Shown here piece after piece: positions 29,094 through 38,647 of a stretch of DNA of 64,000 nt (position 1 is the stretch's first letter; each line of letters starts with the position of its first letter). The notes under the pieces are model-generated. The model was not told where the DNA came from. It made no database searches and saw only the letters and a list, made by a program, of their open reading frames with translations. Location: NCBI GenBank assembly GCA_027451405.1, contig DAIDJM010000045.1:1-64000 (forward strand), in the 5' to 3' direction. The translations under genes were made by a program, and so were the position numbers. Source of the stretch: Acetobacteraceae bacterium (GTDB taxonomy: Bacteria; Pseudomonadota; Alphaproteobacteria; Acetobacterales; Acetobacteraceae).

Positions 29094-30005
29094 TCAGTGC
29101 CCTGCGACCGCCGCCACTTCCGCGGCGAAATCGCCCTGCGGTCCGCGATCAATCCCCTCGCCGAGCTGGAACCGGGCGAAGCCCGTCAACTTACCACCCG
29201 ATTTCTGGACCACCGCTCTGACCCGACTTTCGCCGTCATGCACCCAGACCTGTTCGAGCAGCACGACTTCTTCGTAATATTTCCGGATGCGGCCCTCGAT
29301 CATCTTTTCGATGATGTTTTCGGGCTTGCCCGACGCGCGCGCCGTCTCCGCGAGAATATTCCGCTCTCTTTCCAGTGCCGCGGGATCGACGGCACCGATA
29401 TCGAGCGCGTCGGGGCGGGTGGCCGCGACGTGCATGCCGATCTGGCGGCCCAGCAGTTCGAGCCCCTCCAGTTCGCTCGGCGCCTCGAGAGCGACCAGCA
29501 CGCCGATTTTACCGAGCCCCGGGCGAAGTGCCCCATGCACGTAAGTGGCCACCACGCCGGACGCGACCGCGAGCCGCTGGACGCGGCGGAGGACGAGGTT
29601 TTCGCCGATGGTGGCGATCAATTGAGTCAGCTCGTCGGCGACACTCCGGCCGCTCCCTGGGTAGGAGGCGGCGCGAAGCGCCTCGATATCGTCGCCGATA
29701 TCGAGCGCCACCTTCGCGACATTCTCGACGAAAGCTTGAAAGTTTTCGTTCCGCGCGACGAAGTCGGTCTCCGCGTTGACTTCGACCATCGCAGCGCGGG
29801 CCGGCGCGGACGCGACGCCGATCAGACCCTCGGCGGCGATGCGACCCGACTTTTTCGCGGCGGCCGAGAGGCCCTTCTTGCGCAGCCAATCGACTGCATC
29901 CTGGAAATTGCCGTTCGCTTCGGTGAGCGCGCGCTTGCAATCCATCATTCCCGCGCCCGTCTGCTCGCGCAGTTCCTTCACGAGCGAAGGAGAGATCTCG
30001 GCCAT
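29094..30005 (-). CDS. tsf: Translation elongation factor Ts
   Basis: EF-Ts exchanges the nucleotide on EF-Tu. The 303-residue product starts [20 protein letters not shown] and has [12 protein letters not shown] in its UBA-like domain. [14 protein letters not shown], the EF-Tu-contacting segment, follows, and then two dimerisation subdomains. It follows rpsB at 35 bases in the usual rpsB-tsf operon. Confidence 0.97.
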   Translation of the reverse strand: MAEISPSLVKELREQTGAGMMDCKRALTEANGNFQDAVDWLRKKGLSAAAKKSGRIAAEGLIGVASAPARAAMVEVNAETDFVARNENFQAFVENVAKVALDIGDDIEALRAASYPGSGRSVADELTQLIATIGENLVLRRVQRLAVASGVVATYVHGALRPGLGKIGVLVALEAPSELEGLELLGRQIGMHVAATRPDALDIGAVDPAALERERNILAETARASGKPENIIEKMIEGRIRKYYEEVVLLEQVWVHDGESRVRAVVQKSGGKLTGFARFQLGEGIDRGPQGDFAAEVAAVAGH

Positions 30006-30040
30006 GGTTCTCTATGCCTCGGTTCGGGGGAGCGTTGGCT

Positions 30041-30829
30041 TCAGTGGATCGCCGCTTCGGCGGCGCCGGTTTCCTCTGTCTCGGCGCCGAGCGCCTCGGG
30101 CAGCACCTCCGCCGCGCCGACATCCTGGCCGGATGCGGAAAGTTCCTGGCTGATGCCGTCGAGAGCGGCGCCGGCGATCAGGTCGCAATAGAGAGAAATT
30201 GCCCGGATCGCATCGTCATTGCCAGGGATCGGGTAGGTGACGCCCCTGGGATCGGAATTGCTGTCGAGCACGGCAATCACCGGAATGCCGAGCTTGTTGG
30301 CCTCTTCGACCGCAAGCTTTTCCTTATTTGTATCAATAATGAACAGGATATCGGGCAGCCCGCCCATTTCCTTGATGCCGCCGAGCGACCGCTCGAGCTT
30401 GTCGCGCTCGCGGGTCATCTCGAGAACCTCTTTCTTGGTGAGGCCCTGCGTATCGCCGGCCAGCATCTCATCCATCTGCCGCAGACGCTTGATCGACCCG
30501 GTGATGGTTTTCCAGTTCGTGAGCATACCGCCGAGCCAGCGATGATTCACGTAATACTGGCCGCAGCGCTGCGCCGCCTCCGCGACGTGCTCGGCCGCGG
30601 CACGCTTGGTGCCGACGAAGAGAACACGGCCGCCGCCCGCGACGACATCCCGTGCCGCGCGCAGCGCGCGATCGAGCATCGGCACCGTCTGCTGAAGATC
30701 GATGATGTGCACCTGGTTGCGGACACCGAACAGATACGGTGCCATCGCGGGGTTCCAGCGGCGGGTGTGGTGGCCGAAATGCACGCCGGCTTCGAGCAGC
30801 TGGCGCAGAGTGAAATCGGGCATCGCCAT
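30041..30829 (-). CDS. rpsB: 30S ribosomal protein S2
   Basis: S2 is a small-subunit protein. From ATG 30829 the product is 262 residues, starting [20 protein letters not shown] with the family motif [10 protein letters not shown] and later [10 protein letters not shown] and [20 protein letters not shown]. An Ala/Glu-rich C-terminal tail is present. A frame continuing upstream for nearly 300 codons has no S2 character and is not coding. AGAGGAGA about eleven bases before the ATG is the ribosome site. Confidence 0.97.
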   Translation of the reverse strand: MAMPDFTLRQLLEAGVHFGHHTRRWNPAMAPYLFGVRNQVHIIDLQQTVPMLDRALRAARDVVAGGGRVLFVGTKRAAAEHVAEAAQRCGQYYVNHRWLGGMLTNWKTITGSIKRLRQMDEMLAGDTQGLTKKEVLEMTRERDKLERSLGGIKEMGGLPDILFIIDTNKEKLAVEEANKLGIPVIAVLDSNSDPRGVTYPIPGNDDAIRAISLYCDLIAGAALDGISQELSASGQDVGAAEVLPEALGAETEETGAAEAAIH

Positions 30830-31186
30830 GGTGGCGGGTCTCTCCTCTTCTGAGCACGTCCGGTTGAGCCTCCGCGGGGCACGGCCGCTGCCGGCACCGG
30901 ACCTGGGAACTGCCCAGGAGAACCCCGCGTGTGGATTACCCGGCGCCCCATTCGGGTCGCCCGGCGGGCGGGATATGGCGGACCTCCGTTCGGTTGGCAA
31001 GCACCCCGAGCGGCGGCATGAAGCGGCCGTGATCACGCTCCGGCGTGCGCCGGCGGCTTCGGTGACCTCGAACACAATACTTGACGAGCCCCAACCGCCT
31101 CCATAAAAGGCTTGGCTCTTCTGAGCGCGCTGCCCGGCGCGCCCAATTCCTTTCAGGCGACCGAACCGGAAGCGCGACGAGCACTC
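30830..31186. promoter_or_regulatory. Divergent rpsB / rpsT intergenic region
   Basis: This 357-bp gap holds the rpsB leader and promoter on the minus strand and the rpsT promoter on the plus strand. GC-rich partial hairpins are present (for example CCGGCGTGCGCCGG around 31040-31054). No S2 autoregulatory element or small gene could be recognised. Confidence 0.5.
31081..31109 (+). promoter_or_regulatory. Candidate sigma-70 promoter of rpsT
   Basis: TTGACG (31081-31086) and TAAAAG (31104-31109) are 17 bases apart. This is the best -35/-10 pair in the gap and lies about 80 bases before the rpsT ATG. Confidence 0.55.
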
Positions 31187-31456
31187 ATGGCCAACACTGC
31201 ATCCGCCCAGAAGCGCATTCGACAGACGCTGAAGCGCGCGGCCCGCAACCAGGCGCGCAAGTCGCGCATGCGCACATTCCTGCGCAAGGTCGAACTGGCG
31301 ATCGCCGGCGGCGATAAAGAGGCGGCGAACACCGCCCTTCGCGCCGCCCAACCCGAACTGCAACGTGCAGCGGGTAAGGGCGTGATCCACCGGAACGCAG
31401 TGGCGCGCAAAATGTCGCGCCTCTCGGCCCGCATCCGCAAGCTCGGCACACCGTAA
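31187..31456 (+). CDS. rpsT: 30S ribosomal protein S20
   Basis: S20 binds 16S rRNA early in assembly. The 89-residue basic product starts [19 protein letters not shown] and keeps the helical pattern and the family ending ([20 protein letters not shown]). The ATG at 31187 is chosen over an upstream in-frame start that lies near the -10 box. rpsT followed by dnaA is a known alphaproteobacterial neighbourhood. Confidence 0.96.
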   Translation: MANTASAQKRIRQTLKRAARNQARKSRMRTFLRKVELAIAGGDKEAANTALRAAQPELQRAAGKGVIHRNAVARKMSRLSARIRKLGTP

Positions 31457-31472
31457 GTCCCTCTCGGGAACG

Positions 31473-31510
31473 AAAAAGGTCCTGGCGGCCCGAGCCGCCC
31501 GGGCCTTTTT
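31473..31510 (+). terminator. Intrinsic terminator after rpsT
   Basis: AAAAAGG at 31473-31479 pairs with CCTTTTT at 31504-31510, around a stem GGCGGC-CCGA-GCCGCC (31485-31500). The stem ends in TTTTT on the plus strand and AAAAA on the other side, so it could work in both directions. Confidence 0.8.
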
Positions 31511-31798
31511 GCTCGCTCGCCAAGGCCTTTCCGCCGGCCTGTTGCAGAAAAGATGCGCGCGGAACTTTCCTGATCTCGACTGATTGATTTCCCACGATGG
31601 GCAGTCGGTAGCGCGACCGGAATAAGGGTTCCGGGCCTCAGATTCCGTTTGCAGGCCATCCATTTCTGACCTACCGTTCATGGGCCGGATGCGTCCGGAT
31701 GCGGACAACAGGACAGACTTTTAGCGCGCGGAGAGCTCGTCGGCTCCTTGCACGGCGTGCTTTGTTGTCCGGCAGTTCGGGAGCGAAACAGAATACGG
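31511..31798 (+). promoter_or_regulatory. dnaA upstream region
   Basis: This 288-bp stretch holds no gene. It has a 9-bp inverted repeat, CGGACAACA (31702-31710) and TGTTGTCCG (31763-31771), 52 bases apart, just before dnaA. I found no TTATNCACA DnaA boxes, so there is no sign that it is oriC. Confidence 0.4.
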
Positions 31799-33253
31799 AT
31801 GGATCGTTTGACCTCGAGCAGCGTCTGGATGGAGCGAGGCGCAGCCGCCGCGGCGCCTTCCGGCGACAACGAGGCAGAACTATCCGCCAAATGGGTGCGG
31901 ATTCGCACCAAATTGCAATCCGAAGTGGGTGACGTCGAGTACCGGACCTGGCTGAAACAGATGGTTCTCGCCGGAGTCGAGGACGGCGAAGTCACCGTTT
32001 TGCTGCCAACGCGTTTTTTGCGGGACTGGGTGCGGAGTCATTACGGCGACAGGATTCTCAAGCTCTGGCAGGCTGAAGAAGCCGCTGTACGCGGCGTATC
32101 GATCCGGGTAGGCACCGGACGCGAGGCCGGTTTCGCGGAAAGCGTGGCGTTGCCTTCGGACGCGCCACCCGCCTCCGCGCCCGAGATCGCCAGCACCAGC
32201 CGCAGCTATCGTCTCGGCGACGACCTCGCCGCTCCGCTGGACCCGCGATTCAGCTTCGATAGTTTTGTGGTTGGTAAGCCCAATGAGTTCGCTTACGCCT
32301 GCGCGCGCCGCGTGGCGGAGCGACCGGCAAGCCAGGGATTCAACCCGCTCTTTCTCTATGGCGGCGTGGGGCTCGGCAAAACTCACCTGATGCATGCCAT
32401 CGGGCTCGAACTCACCCGCGCGGGCGCAGCCCACCCGGCGGTGGCCTATATGTCGGCCGAAAAGTTCATGTACCGCTTCATCGCGGCGCTGCGCGCCCAA
32501 TCGACCCTCGAGTTCAAGGACCAGTTGCGCTCGGTCGACGTGCTGATGATCGATGACCTGCAGTTCCTGGTAGGCAAGGACAACACGCAGGAGGAGTTTT
32601 TCCATACCTTCAATGCGCTGATCGACGGCGGCAAGCAGATCGTCGTTTCCGCCGACAAATCGCCATCCGAAATCTCGGGCCTGGGCGATCGGCTGCGCAC
32701 TCGGCTCGGTTGCGGCATGGTGGCGGACCTGCACGCGACGACATTCGAGTTGCGCATCTCGATCCTGGAAGCCAAAGCCACCCGGGCGAACGCTGATGTT
32801 CCGCCGAAGGTCCTCGAGTTTCTCGCGCACAAGATCACCTCCAATGTGCGAGAGCTCGAAGGCGCACTGAACCGGCTGATCGCGCATGCCAATCTTTTCA
32901 ACCGTCCGATCACGCTGGAGACCGCAAGCGAGGTCCTGCACGACGTTCTAAAGGCGCACGACAAGCGCGTCACGATCGACGAGATCCAGCGGCGCGTCGC
33001 CGAGCATTACAACATGCGCATCGCCGACATGACCGGCGCTCGCCGTGCGCGCTCGGTCGCGCGCCCTCGGCAGGTGGCCATGTATCTCGCAAAGCAACTC
33101 ACGGCCCGGTCGCTGCCCGACATCGGCAAGCGGTTCGGCAACCGCGATCACACCACCGTCATGCACGCGGTGAGCAAAGTTACGGAGCTGATCAACTCGG
33201 ACGCGGCCTTTGCCGAGGACGTCGAACTCCTGCGGAAAATGCTGGAATCCTGA
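31799..33253 (+). CDS. dnaA: Chromosomal replication initiator protein DnaA
   Basis: DnaA binds oriC and opens it. The 484-residue product has domain I (KWVRIRTKLQSEVGDVEYRTWL), a variable linker and the AAA+ domain with Walker A GGVGLGKTHLMHAIG and Walker B VLMIDDLQFL. Domain IV carries the DNA-binding signature GNRDHTTVMHAVSKV. ATG 31799 gives a normal N-terminus; a second ATG at 31829 is possible because no strong ribosome site is seen for either. Confidence 0.96.
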   Translation: MDRLTSSSVWMERGAAAAAPSGDNEAELSAKWVRIRTKLQSEVGDVEYRTWLKQMVLAGVEDGEVTVLLPTRFLRDWVRSHYGDRILKLWQAEEAAVRGVSIRVGTGREAGFAESVALPSDAPPASAPEIASTSRSYRLGDDLAAPLDPRFSFDSFVVGKPNEFAYACARRVAERPASQGFNPLFLYGGVGLGKTHLMHAIGLELTRAGAAHPAVAYMSAEKFMYRFIAALRAQSTLEFKDQLRSVDVLMIDDLQFLVGKDNTQEEFFHTFNALIDGGKQIVVSADKSPSEISGLGDRLRTRLGCGMVADLHATTFELRISILEAKATRANADVPPKVLEFLAHKITSNVRELEGALNRLIAHANLFNRPITLETASEVLHDVLKAHDKRVTIDEIQRRVAEHYNMRIADMTGARRARSVARPRQVAMYLAKQLTARSLPDIGKRFGNRDHTTVMHAVSKVTELINSDAAFAEDVELLRKMLES

Positions 33254-33289
33254 TCAGGCCGGCCCGATTGGGGCAGGATCGGGTTTTGC

Positions 33290-34222
33290 TCAGGCGCCAA
33301 GCACCCGGGCTTTGGCGGCCTCATACTCGGCACGCAATTGCGCAATACGTTCTGCCGCCGGGATGACCGCATGCACGCTCCCGACCCCCTGCCCTGCCCC
33401 CCAGATGTCGCGCCAGGCTTTCGCCGCACCGCCCCCGAAATTCATGCGCGAAGGATCGCTTTCGGGCAGGTTCGCGGGGTCGAGACCCGCGGCCAGGATC
33501 GACGATTTCAGGTAGTTGCCGTGTACGCCAGTGAACAGGTTGGTGTAGACGATGTCGGCTGCGGCACTGTCCACGATCGCCTGCTTATAGGCCTCGGTTG
33601 CGTTCGCCTCTTCCGTGGCGATGAAGGCCGAGCCGATATAGGCCAGGTCTGCGCCGGCCGCCTGGGCGGCGAGAATGCCGTCGCCGGTGGCGATCGCGCC
33701 GGAGAGGGCCAGGGGGCCCGAAAACCAGGCGCGAATTTCGGCGATCAACGCAAAGGGTGAAATGGTTCCGGCGTGACCGCCCGCGCCGGCCGCGACCGCG
33801 ATCAGTCCGTCCGCACCCTTCTCGATCGCCTTCCTTGCGAATTCGACATTGATGATGTCGTGCAGCACGATCCCGCCATAGGAATGGATCGCGTCGTTCA
33901 CCTCTCGCCGGGCGCCGAGCGAGGTGATGACGATCGGCACCTTGTATTTCACGCAGAGAGCTACGTCGTGCTCGAGCCGTTCGTTGGTCCGGTGCACGAT
34001 CTGATTGACCGCGAAGGGCGCGTCCCCGGGGCCGAGTTCGCTGCTGAGGCGCTCCAGCCATCGGTCCAGCAGTTCCGGCGGGCGCGCGTTCAGCGCCGGA
34101 AAAGCCCCGATGATGCCGGCCCGGCACTGGGCGATCACCAGATCTGGATTCGAAATAATGAAGAGTGGCGCCCCGATCACGGGCAATCGGAGGCGGCCGG
34201 CGAGAGAAGAGGGCAGGCTCAT
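33290..34222 (-). CDS. Nitronate monooxygenase family protein
   Basis: These FMN enzymes oxidise alkyl nitronates such as propionate 3-nitronate. The 310-residue TIM-barrel product has the start RLRLPVIGAPLFIISNPDLV, VNQIVHRTNERLEHD, and the FMN-phosphate AAGAGGHAGT and GAIATGDGI loops. The exact substrate is unknown, since the family also includes other FMN reductases. It is convergent with dnaA and followed closely upstream by the enoyl-CoA hydratase gene (5 bases), so the two are likely co-transcribed. Confidence 0.86.
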   Translation of the reverse strand: MSLPSSLAGRLRLPVIGAPLFIISNPDLVIAQCRAGIIGAFPALNARPPELLDRWLERLSSELGPGDAPFAVNQIVHRTNERLEHDVALCVKYKVPIVITSLGARREVNDAIHSYGGIVLHDIINVEFARKAIEKGADGLIAVAAGAGGHAGTISPFALIAEIRAWFSGPLALSGAIATGDGILAAQAAGADLAYIGSAFIATEEANATEAYKQAIVDSAAADIVYTNLFTGVHGNYLKSSILAAGLDPANLPESDPSRMNFGGGAAKAWRDIWGAGQGVGSVHAVIPAAERIAQLRAEYEAAKARVLGA

Positions 34223-34227
34223 GCGGA

Positions 34228-34980
34228 TCAGGCGGCCTTGTTGCGGGAAGCAAAAAAACGGGCGATCGCGGCCTGCAACTCAGGCGAGCGCAGGCGTTCG
34301 GCGAACGCCTCGGTCTCCGTCTCCATCCGGGCGCTCACGGTGGTGGCCGGTGCCTTGAGCAGCCGCTTCGTTGCAATGAGCGCGCCCTCCGGCTTCGTGA
34401 GCACCTTGTCTGCCAGCAAAGCGGCCTCCACGGCGGCGGTCCCGGCCGGCACCACGCGCGTCACGAGGCCGAGCCGCATCGCCGCCTCCGCCTCGAGCGG
34501 CTCCGCCAGCAGCAGCAGTTCCGCCGCGCGCAGATGACCGACCGCGCGCGGCAGCAACATCGAGGACGCCGCCTCCGGCACGAGCGCTAGATCGACGAAC
34601 GGAAAGGACAAAACCGCGTCCGGCTCCGCCAGCACGAAGTCGCAATGCAGCAGCATCGTGGCGCCGATGCCGACGGCTCGCCCCTGCACGGCGGCGATCA
34701 GCACACGCGTGGTGGCAGCGAGCGCCTTTAGGAAACGGTGCACCGGCGCCGACCCGCCCGCTTCGTGCGACCCGCTCCAGTCGGCCAGGTCGTTTCCCGC
34801 ACAGAACAGCGGCCCGGCGCCGGAGAAGATGATGGCGACCGTACCGTCGCTTTCGGCCGCGATCAGCGCGTCGGCCATGGCGGCATACATCGCCTGGGTG
34901 ACGGCATTCCGCTTGGCCGGGCGATTGAGGCGAATGTGCAGCAGCCGGTCGCCGCGCGTCGTTTCGATCTCCGAGATCAT
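34228..34980 (-). CDS. Enoyl-CoA hydratase/isomerase family protein
   Basis: The 250-residue crotonase-fold product has the oxyanion-hole motifs FCAGNDLADW and GRAVGIGATMLLHCDFVLA, and a likely catalytic Glu in VDLALVPEAASS. The first catalytic Glu of dual-Glu hydratases (near residue 115) is not evident, so an isomerase or related activity is as likely as hydration. It is paired with the nitronate monooxygenase gene. Confidence 0.84.
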   Translation of the reverse strand: MISEIETTRGDRLLHIRLNRPAKRNAVTQAMYAAMADALIAAESDGTVAIIFSGAGPLFCAGNDLADWSGSHEAGGSAPVHRFLKALAATTRVLIAAVQGRAVGIGATMLLHCDFVLAEPDAVLSFPFVDLALVPEAASSMLLPRAVGHLRAAELLLLAEPLEAEAAMRLGLVTRVVPAGTAAVEAALLADKVLTKPEGALIATKRLLKAPATTVSARMETETEAFAERLRSPELQAAIARFFASRNKAA

Positions 34981-35097
34981 CGCCTTCCCTCCAGCCCTTC
35001 CCTATACGTCAACCCTGGCGGCCGGGCCAGGGCGGCTTTGTGGGAACGCGCGGCACGCCTATATCGCGGCTACACCGTAACGGGCACCTTCTTCGCG

Positions 35098-35715
35098 ATG
35101 CCGCCTTCCGCCTTGACGATCGCCGCCCGTCCGACGCTTGAGGCCGCCTCCGCGCTCGCCGCAGGAGCCCCCGTGATCGTCATCCGGCCGGGGCGGAGCG
35201 GGTTCTTCCTTCACGCGGCGGCGCTGGCGACGGCAGAGACCGTGAACGCCACGATCCGCTGGGGGCGAGGTCTGACCTGTTTTTCGGTCACCCCCGAGCG
35301 CGCCCTGCGTTTGGGGCTGCTGCTCACGGGCGAGCTGCGCAGCGCCGGGGGGCGGACCGTCTATCTCCGCTCGGTCGAGGCGGCGAATTGCCAGGGAACG
35401 GGTATCTCGGCCGCGGACCGGGCGATGACGCTGCAGGCGGCCGGCGATCCGGCGGCGGGCATGACCAGCCTCAAATCCCCCGGGCACGTGTTTCCCGCTA
35501 TGGCGCCATCCGAGCCGGACGGTTCGGTCGGCAGCACGGCGCTTTCCCTGTTGCGGGAGCTGACGTCGTTCGAGGTCCCGGCCTGGACCGAAATTCTCGA
35601 CGATGCGGGGGAACTGGCGTCGTCCCAATGGTGCGAGGTGCTGGCGGAGCGGCTCGGGATCGCGATCGTGGCGCTGGCCTCGGACCCTCCCTCGCCGCGC
35701 AAAGCGGGGCTTTGA
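35098..35715 (+). CDS. RibB-like protein with lost active site
   Basis: RibB makes 3,4-dihydroxy-2-butanone 4-phosphate for riboflavin. The 205-residue product matches RibB in backbone motifs: IRWGRGLTCFSVTPERALRL, NCQGTGISAADRAMTLQA and SPGHVFPAMAP. The acidic metal-binding loop DDEDRENEGD is replaced by IRPGRSGFFL near residues 29-38, and the metal-binding His of GHTEA is replaced by Ser146 (GSTAL). It is therefore unlikely to be an active RibB. No other rib gene is near. It precedes the DUF374-WaaA gene by about 75 bases. Confidence 0.72.
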   Translation: MPPSALTIAARPTLEAASALAAGAPVIVIRPGRSGFFLHAAALATAETVNATIRWGRGLTCFSVTPERALRLGLLLTGELRSAGGRTVYLRSVEAANCQGTGISAADRAMTLQAAGDPAAGMTSLKSPGHVFPAMAPSEPDGSVGSTALSLLRELTSFEVPAWTEILDDAGELASSQWCEVLAERLGIAIVALASDPPSPRKAGL

Positions 35716-35789
35716 AGCCGAAGCCCAATGGCTCTGAACGGGTCGACACGGCCATCCGACCGCGCCTGATCGAGCCGCGCTCCGAGGCC

Positions 35790-37682
35790 ATGCCGCGCGT
35801 TCTAGCCGGTGTGCTCGGCCACTATCTGCGTTTCGCGCTCGCCACGACGCGCTGGCGGGTGTCCGGCGAGCGCGTCGTTCGCGAGGTCGCGGCCAACCCC
35901 AAAATCGTGGTGGGCTTCTGGCATGAATGCCTGCCCGCGGTGCCCGTCCTCTGGTGGCGGCTTCGCCGGCTCGACCCGTCCCGGCGCGCGGCGATTCTCG
36001 TGAGCCGGCATCGCGACGGACGCTTCATCGCCACGGTCATGCGCGTCTTCGCATTTCGCGCCATCCACGGCTCGAGCGGCGGGAAAGGCCGGCAGAAAGG
36101 CGGCGCACCTGGCATGCTCGCCATGATGAGCGCGCTCGATGCCGGGGATATCGTGGCGCTGACACCGGACGGGCCGCGGGGCCCAAGACGGACGGCGGCG
36201 TTCGGCGCTGCCTATCTCGTGGCCCGGTCGGGCGCCGGCTTTGTGCCGATCGCGGCGCGCACGGCCTGGCGGATCCGGCTGCGCTCTTGGGATCGTATGG
36301 AGGTGCCGCTGCCATTCGGGCGTGGTGCGGCTTGCGCGCTGCCAATGATGACGGGCGAGTCCGTGCCGGTCGGCGCAGCGCTCGATGCCGCGATCGAACG
36401 CGCCGAAAGCATGCTGCGCCGCCGGCCGCTCCTGGCGGTCGCCTGGGAGGGCGTGGCACGGGCCGGGGCACCTGGCTGGCGCGTCTGGCTCCGCCGGCGG
36501 GCCGCCCAGGGGCGGGAGATCGCCTCGCGGCTACCCGAACGCGAGGGTCTCGAGGCCGGCGCCCGCCCGCTCGGGCGCTGGCTTTGGGTACATGCGGCGA
36601 GCGTGGGCGAATGCGTCTCGGTGCTGCCGGTGGTGGCAGAGCTGCCGGACGGGGTGAACGTGGTCATGACCAGCGGGACCGTCACGAGCGCCACGCTGGT
36701 CGAGCGCCGCGTCGTGGAGATGGGGCTGGAGGCCCGTGTGGTGCATCGCTTCGCCCCCCTCGATGTGCCGGGCTGGGTCGGGCGGTTTCTGGCGCATTGG
36801 CGGCCGGAGGCAGCCTGTTTCGTGGAGTCCGAAATCTGGCCGAACACGCTCGCGGCCTGCGAGCGCGACGGGGTGCCGGTGGCGCTGGTCAATGCGCGGC
36901 TATCGGCCCGCTCGGCACGGCGCTGGGGCATGGCGGCGAGCTTCGCCCGGCATGTGCTGAACCAGTTCGCCTTCGTGGCGGCGCAATCGGCCGCGGATGC
37001 CGCGCGCTTCTCGGCGCTGGGCGCGCCGGAGGTGGAGGTCGCGGGCAACCTGAAACTGGCCTCCCCGGCGCTGCCGGCGGATGAGGCGGAGTTGGCGCGG
37101 CTCCTCTCCGTGCTCGGGGATCGGCCGCGCTGGGTCGCGGCCAGTACCCATCCGGGCGACGAAGCCGTTGTGGTGGCCGTTCATCGAGCCCTGACGGCCC
37201 ATTTCCCGTCGCTCGTGACAGCCATCGTGCCCCGGCATCCGGAGCGGGGACCGGGGATCGCGGCCGAATGCGCGGCGTGCCGGCGCGGGGCGGGCCAGGA
37301 TCCGCCCGAGACCGGCGGGATCTGGGTCGCGGACACGCTGGGCGAGCTCGGGCTCATCTACCGGCTGTTCCCGGTCGTGTTCATGGGGAAAAGCTTTGCG
37401 ACGGGCGGCGGCCAGAATCCGCTCGAGCCCGCGCGCCTGGGCTGCGCGGTCGCGACGGGGCCCGCCACGGCGAATTTCGCCGAGCCGGTCGCCGCATTGC
37501 GGGAAGCGGGCGGGATCGAGATCGTGGAAAGTCCCGAAGCCCTGGCCGACTTCGTCGCGCGATGCTGGCGCGAGCCGAGCCTGGCGCTGCGCATGGGAGA
37601 CGCCGCGCGGGGGGTGGCAGAGACTGCCTCGGACCTGCCGGCGCGCCTCGCGGCACGCCTGGCGGGACTGATGACGGGTTGA
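35790..37682 (+). CDS. waaA: Fusion of DUF374 acyltransferase-like domain and Kdo transferase WaaA
   Basis: WaaA adds Kdo to lipid A at the inner membrane. From ATG 35790 the product is 630 residues. Residues 1-207 are a DUF374/lysophospholipid-acyltransferase-like domain (SRHRDGRFIATVMRVF, LTPDGPRGPRR). Residues 208-630 are a full-length WaaA: WLWVHAASVGECVSVLPV, ESEIWPNTLAACERDGVP and the GGGQNPLEPARLG motif. In many alphaproteobacteria these are two adjacent genes, DUF374 then waaA. Here one frame carries both without a stop or visible frameshift. An ATG at 36411 would restart WaaA alone but has no ribosome site. Its stop overlaps lpxK. Confidence 0.88.
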   Translation: MPRVLAGVLGHYLRFALATTRWRVSGERVVREVAANPKIVVGFWHECLPAVPVLWWRLRRLDPSRRAAILVSRHRDGRFIATVMRVFAFRAIHGSSGGKGRQKGGAPGMLAMMSALDAGDIVALTPDGPRGPRRTAAFGAAYLVARSGAGFVPIAARTAWRIRLRSWDRMEVPLPFGRGAACALPMMTGESVPVGAALDAAIERAESMLRRRPLLAVAWEGVARAGAPGWRVWLRRRAAQGREIASRLPEREGLEAGARPLGRWLWVHAASVGECVSVLPVVAELPDGVNVVMTSGTVTSATLVERRVVEMGLEARVVHRFAPLDVPGWVGRFLAHWRPEAACFVESEIWPNTLAACERDGVPVALVNARLSARSARRWGMAASFARHVLNQFAFVAAQSAADAARFSALGAPEVEVAGNLKLASPALPADEAELARLLSVLGDRPRWVAASTHPGDEAVVVAVHRALTAHFPSLVTAIVPRHPERGPGIAAECAACRRGAGQDPPETGGIWVADTLGELGLIYRLFPVVFMGKSFATGGGQNPLEPARLGCAVATGPATANFAEPVAALREAGGIEIVESPEALADFVARCWREPSLALRMGDAARGVAETASDLPARLAARLAGLMTG

Positions 37683-38647
37683 TGCACGCACCGTCTTTCT
37701 GGGACGCAGGCGGGCCGCGCTGGCCCGGGAGGCTTCTCGCGCCGCTCGGCACACTGGTCGCTCAGGCCACGGCAAGACGCGTCGCGCGTCCCGGCTGGCG
37801 CGCCCCGGTGCCTGTCATTTGCTGCGGCAGCCCGATGGTGGGCGGCGCGGGGAAGACGCCAGTGGCGATCGCCATCGGCGAGCGGCTGCGGTCCTGGGGC
37901 GTCGAGGTGCATTACTTGACCCGCGGCTATGGCGGGCGCGCGCAAGACACGGTGCGCGTCGACCCCGCGGTACAGGATGCGTCCGAGGTTGGAGACGAAG
38001 CCCTGCTGCTGGCGCGGGTGGCGCCGGCTTGGGCCGGGCCGGACCGGGTGCAAAGTGCGCGCGCCGCGATTGCGGCCGGCGCGCAGGCACTGGTGATGGA
38101 TGACGGGCTGCAGAATCCGGGCCTCGCGAAAACGCTGTCGCTGATGGTGGTGGACGGCGGCGCCGGGTTCGGGAACCGGCGCGTCATGCCGGCGGGGCCC
38201 TTGCGCGAACCCGTGCGTGAGGCCGCGTCGCGGTGCGGCGCTGTCGTGCTGATCGGCGAGGACACGACCGGCGCTTTGAGCGACATCGGTCTGCCGGTGC
38301 TGCGGGCGCGGGCGCTGCCAGGACCGGAGGTCGCGGCGCTGGCGGGCCAGCGCGTACTGGCCTTCGCCGGCATCGGGCGGCCGGCCAAATTCTTTGCCAT
38401 GTTGCGGGCGGCGGGGATCAGACTCGTGGGCGAGCGTGGGTTTGCGGATCACCATGTCTTCCGGCCGGCGGAACTCGACGCGCTGGCGCGGGAAGCCGCG
38501 CGGCTCGGCGCCATGCTGGTCTGCACCGAGAAGGATGTCGTACGGCTCGCGCCCGAATGGCGGGGACGAGTGACGAGCGTGGGGCTTCGGCTCGCTTTCG
38601 ATGATCCCGCCTCCCTCGACGCCCGGCTCGCAGAGGCGCTTCGGTGA
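37682..38647 (+). CDS. lpxK: Tetraacyldisaccharide 4'-kinase
   Basis: LpxK phosphorylates the lipid A disaccharide. The 321-residue product has the P-loop variant CGSPMVGGAGKTP near residue 45, LTRGYGGRA and VMDDGLQNPGLAK. The start ATG overlaps the waaA stop (TGATG) and its end overlaps the acyltransferase gene (GTGA), so waaA-lpxK-lpxL form one coupled unit. Confidence 0.95.
   Translation: MHAPSFWDAGGPRWPGRLLAPLGTLVAQATARRVARPGWRAPVPVICCGSPMVGGAGKTPVAIAIGERLRSWGVEVHYLTRGYGGRAQDTVRVDPAVQDASEVGDEALLLARVAPAWAGPDRVQSARAAIAAGAQALVMDDGLQNPGLAKTLSLMVVDGGAGFGNRRVMPAGPLREPVREAASRCGAVVLIGEDTTGALSDIGLPVLRARALPGPEVAALAGQRVLAFAGIGRPAKFFAMLRAAGIRLVGERGFADHHVFRPAELDALAREAARLGAMLVCTEKDVVRLAPEWRGRVTSVGLRLAFDDPASLDARLAEALR

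Noticed and set aside
30830-31186. Continuation of the rpsB frame upstream
   Set aside because: The added residues show no S2 homology and cross the divergent rpsT promoter.
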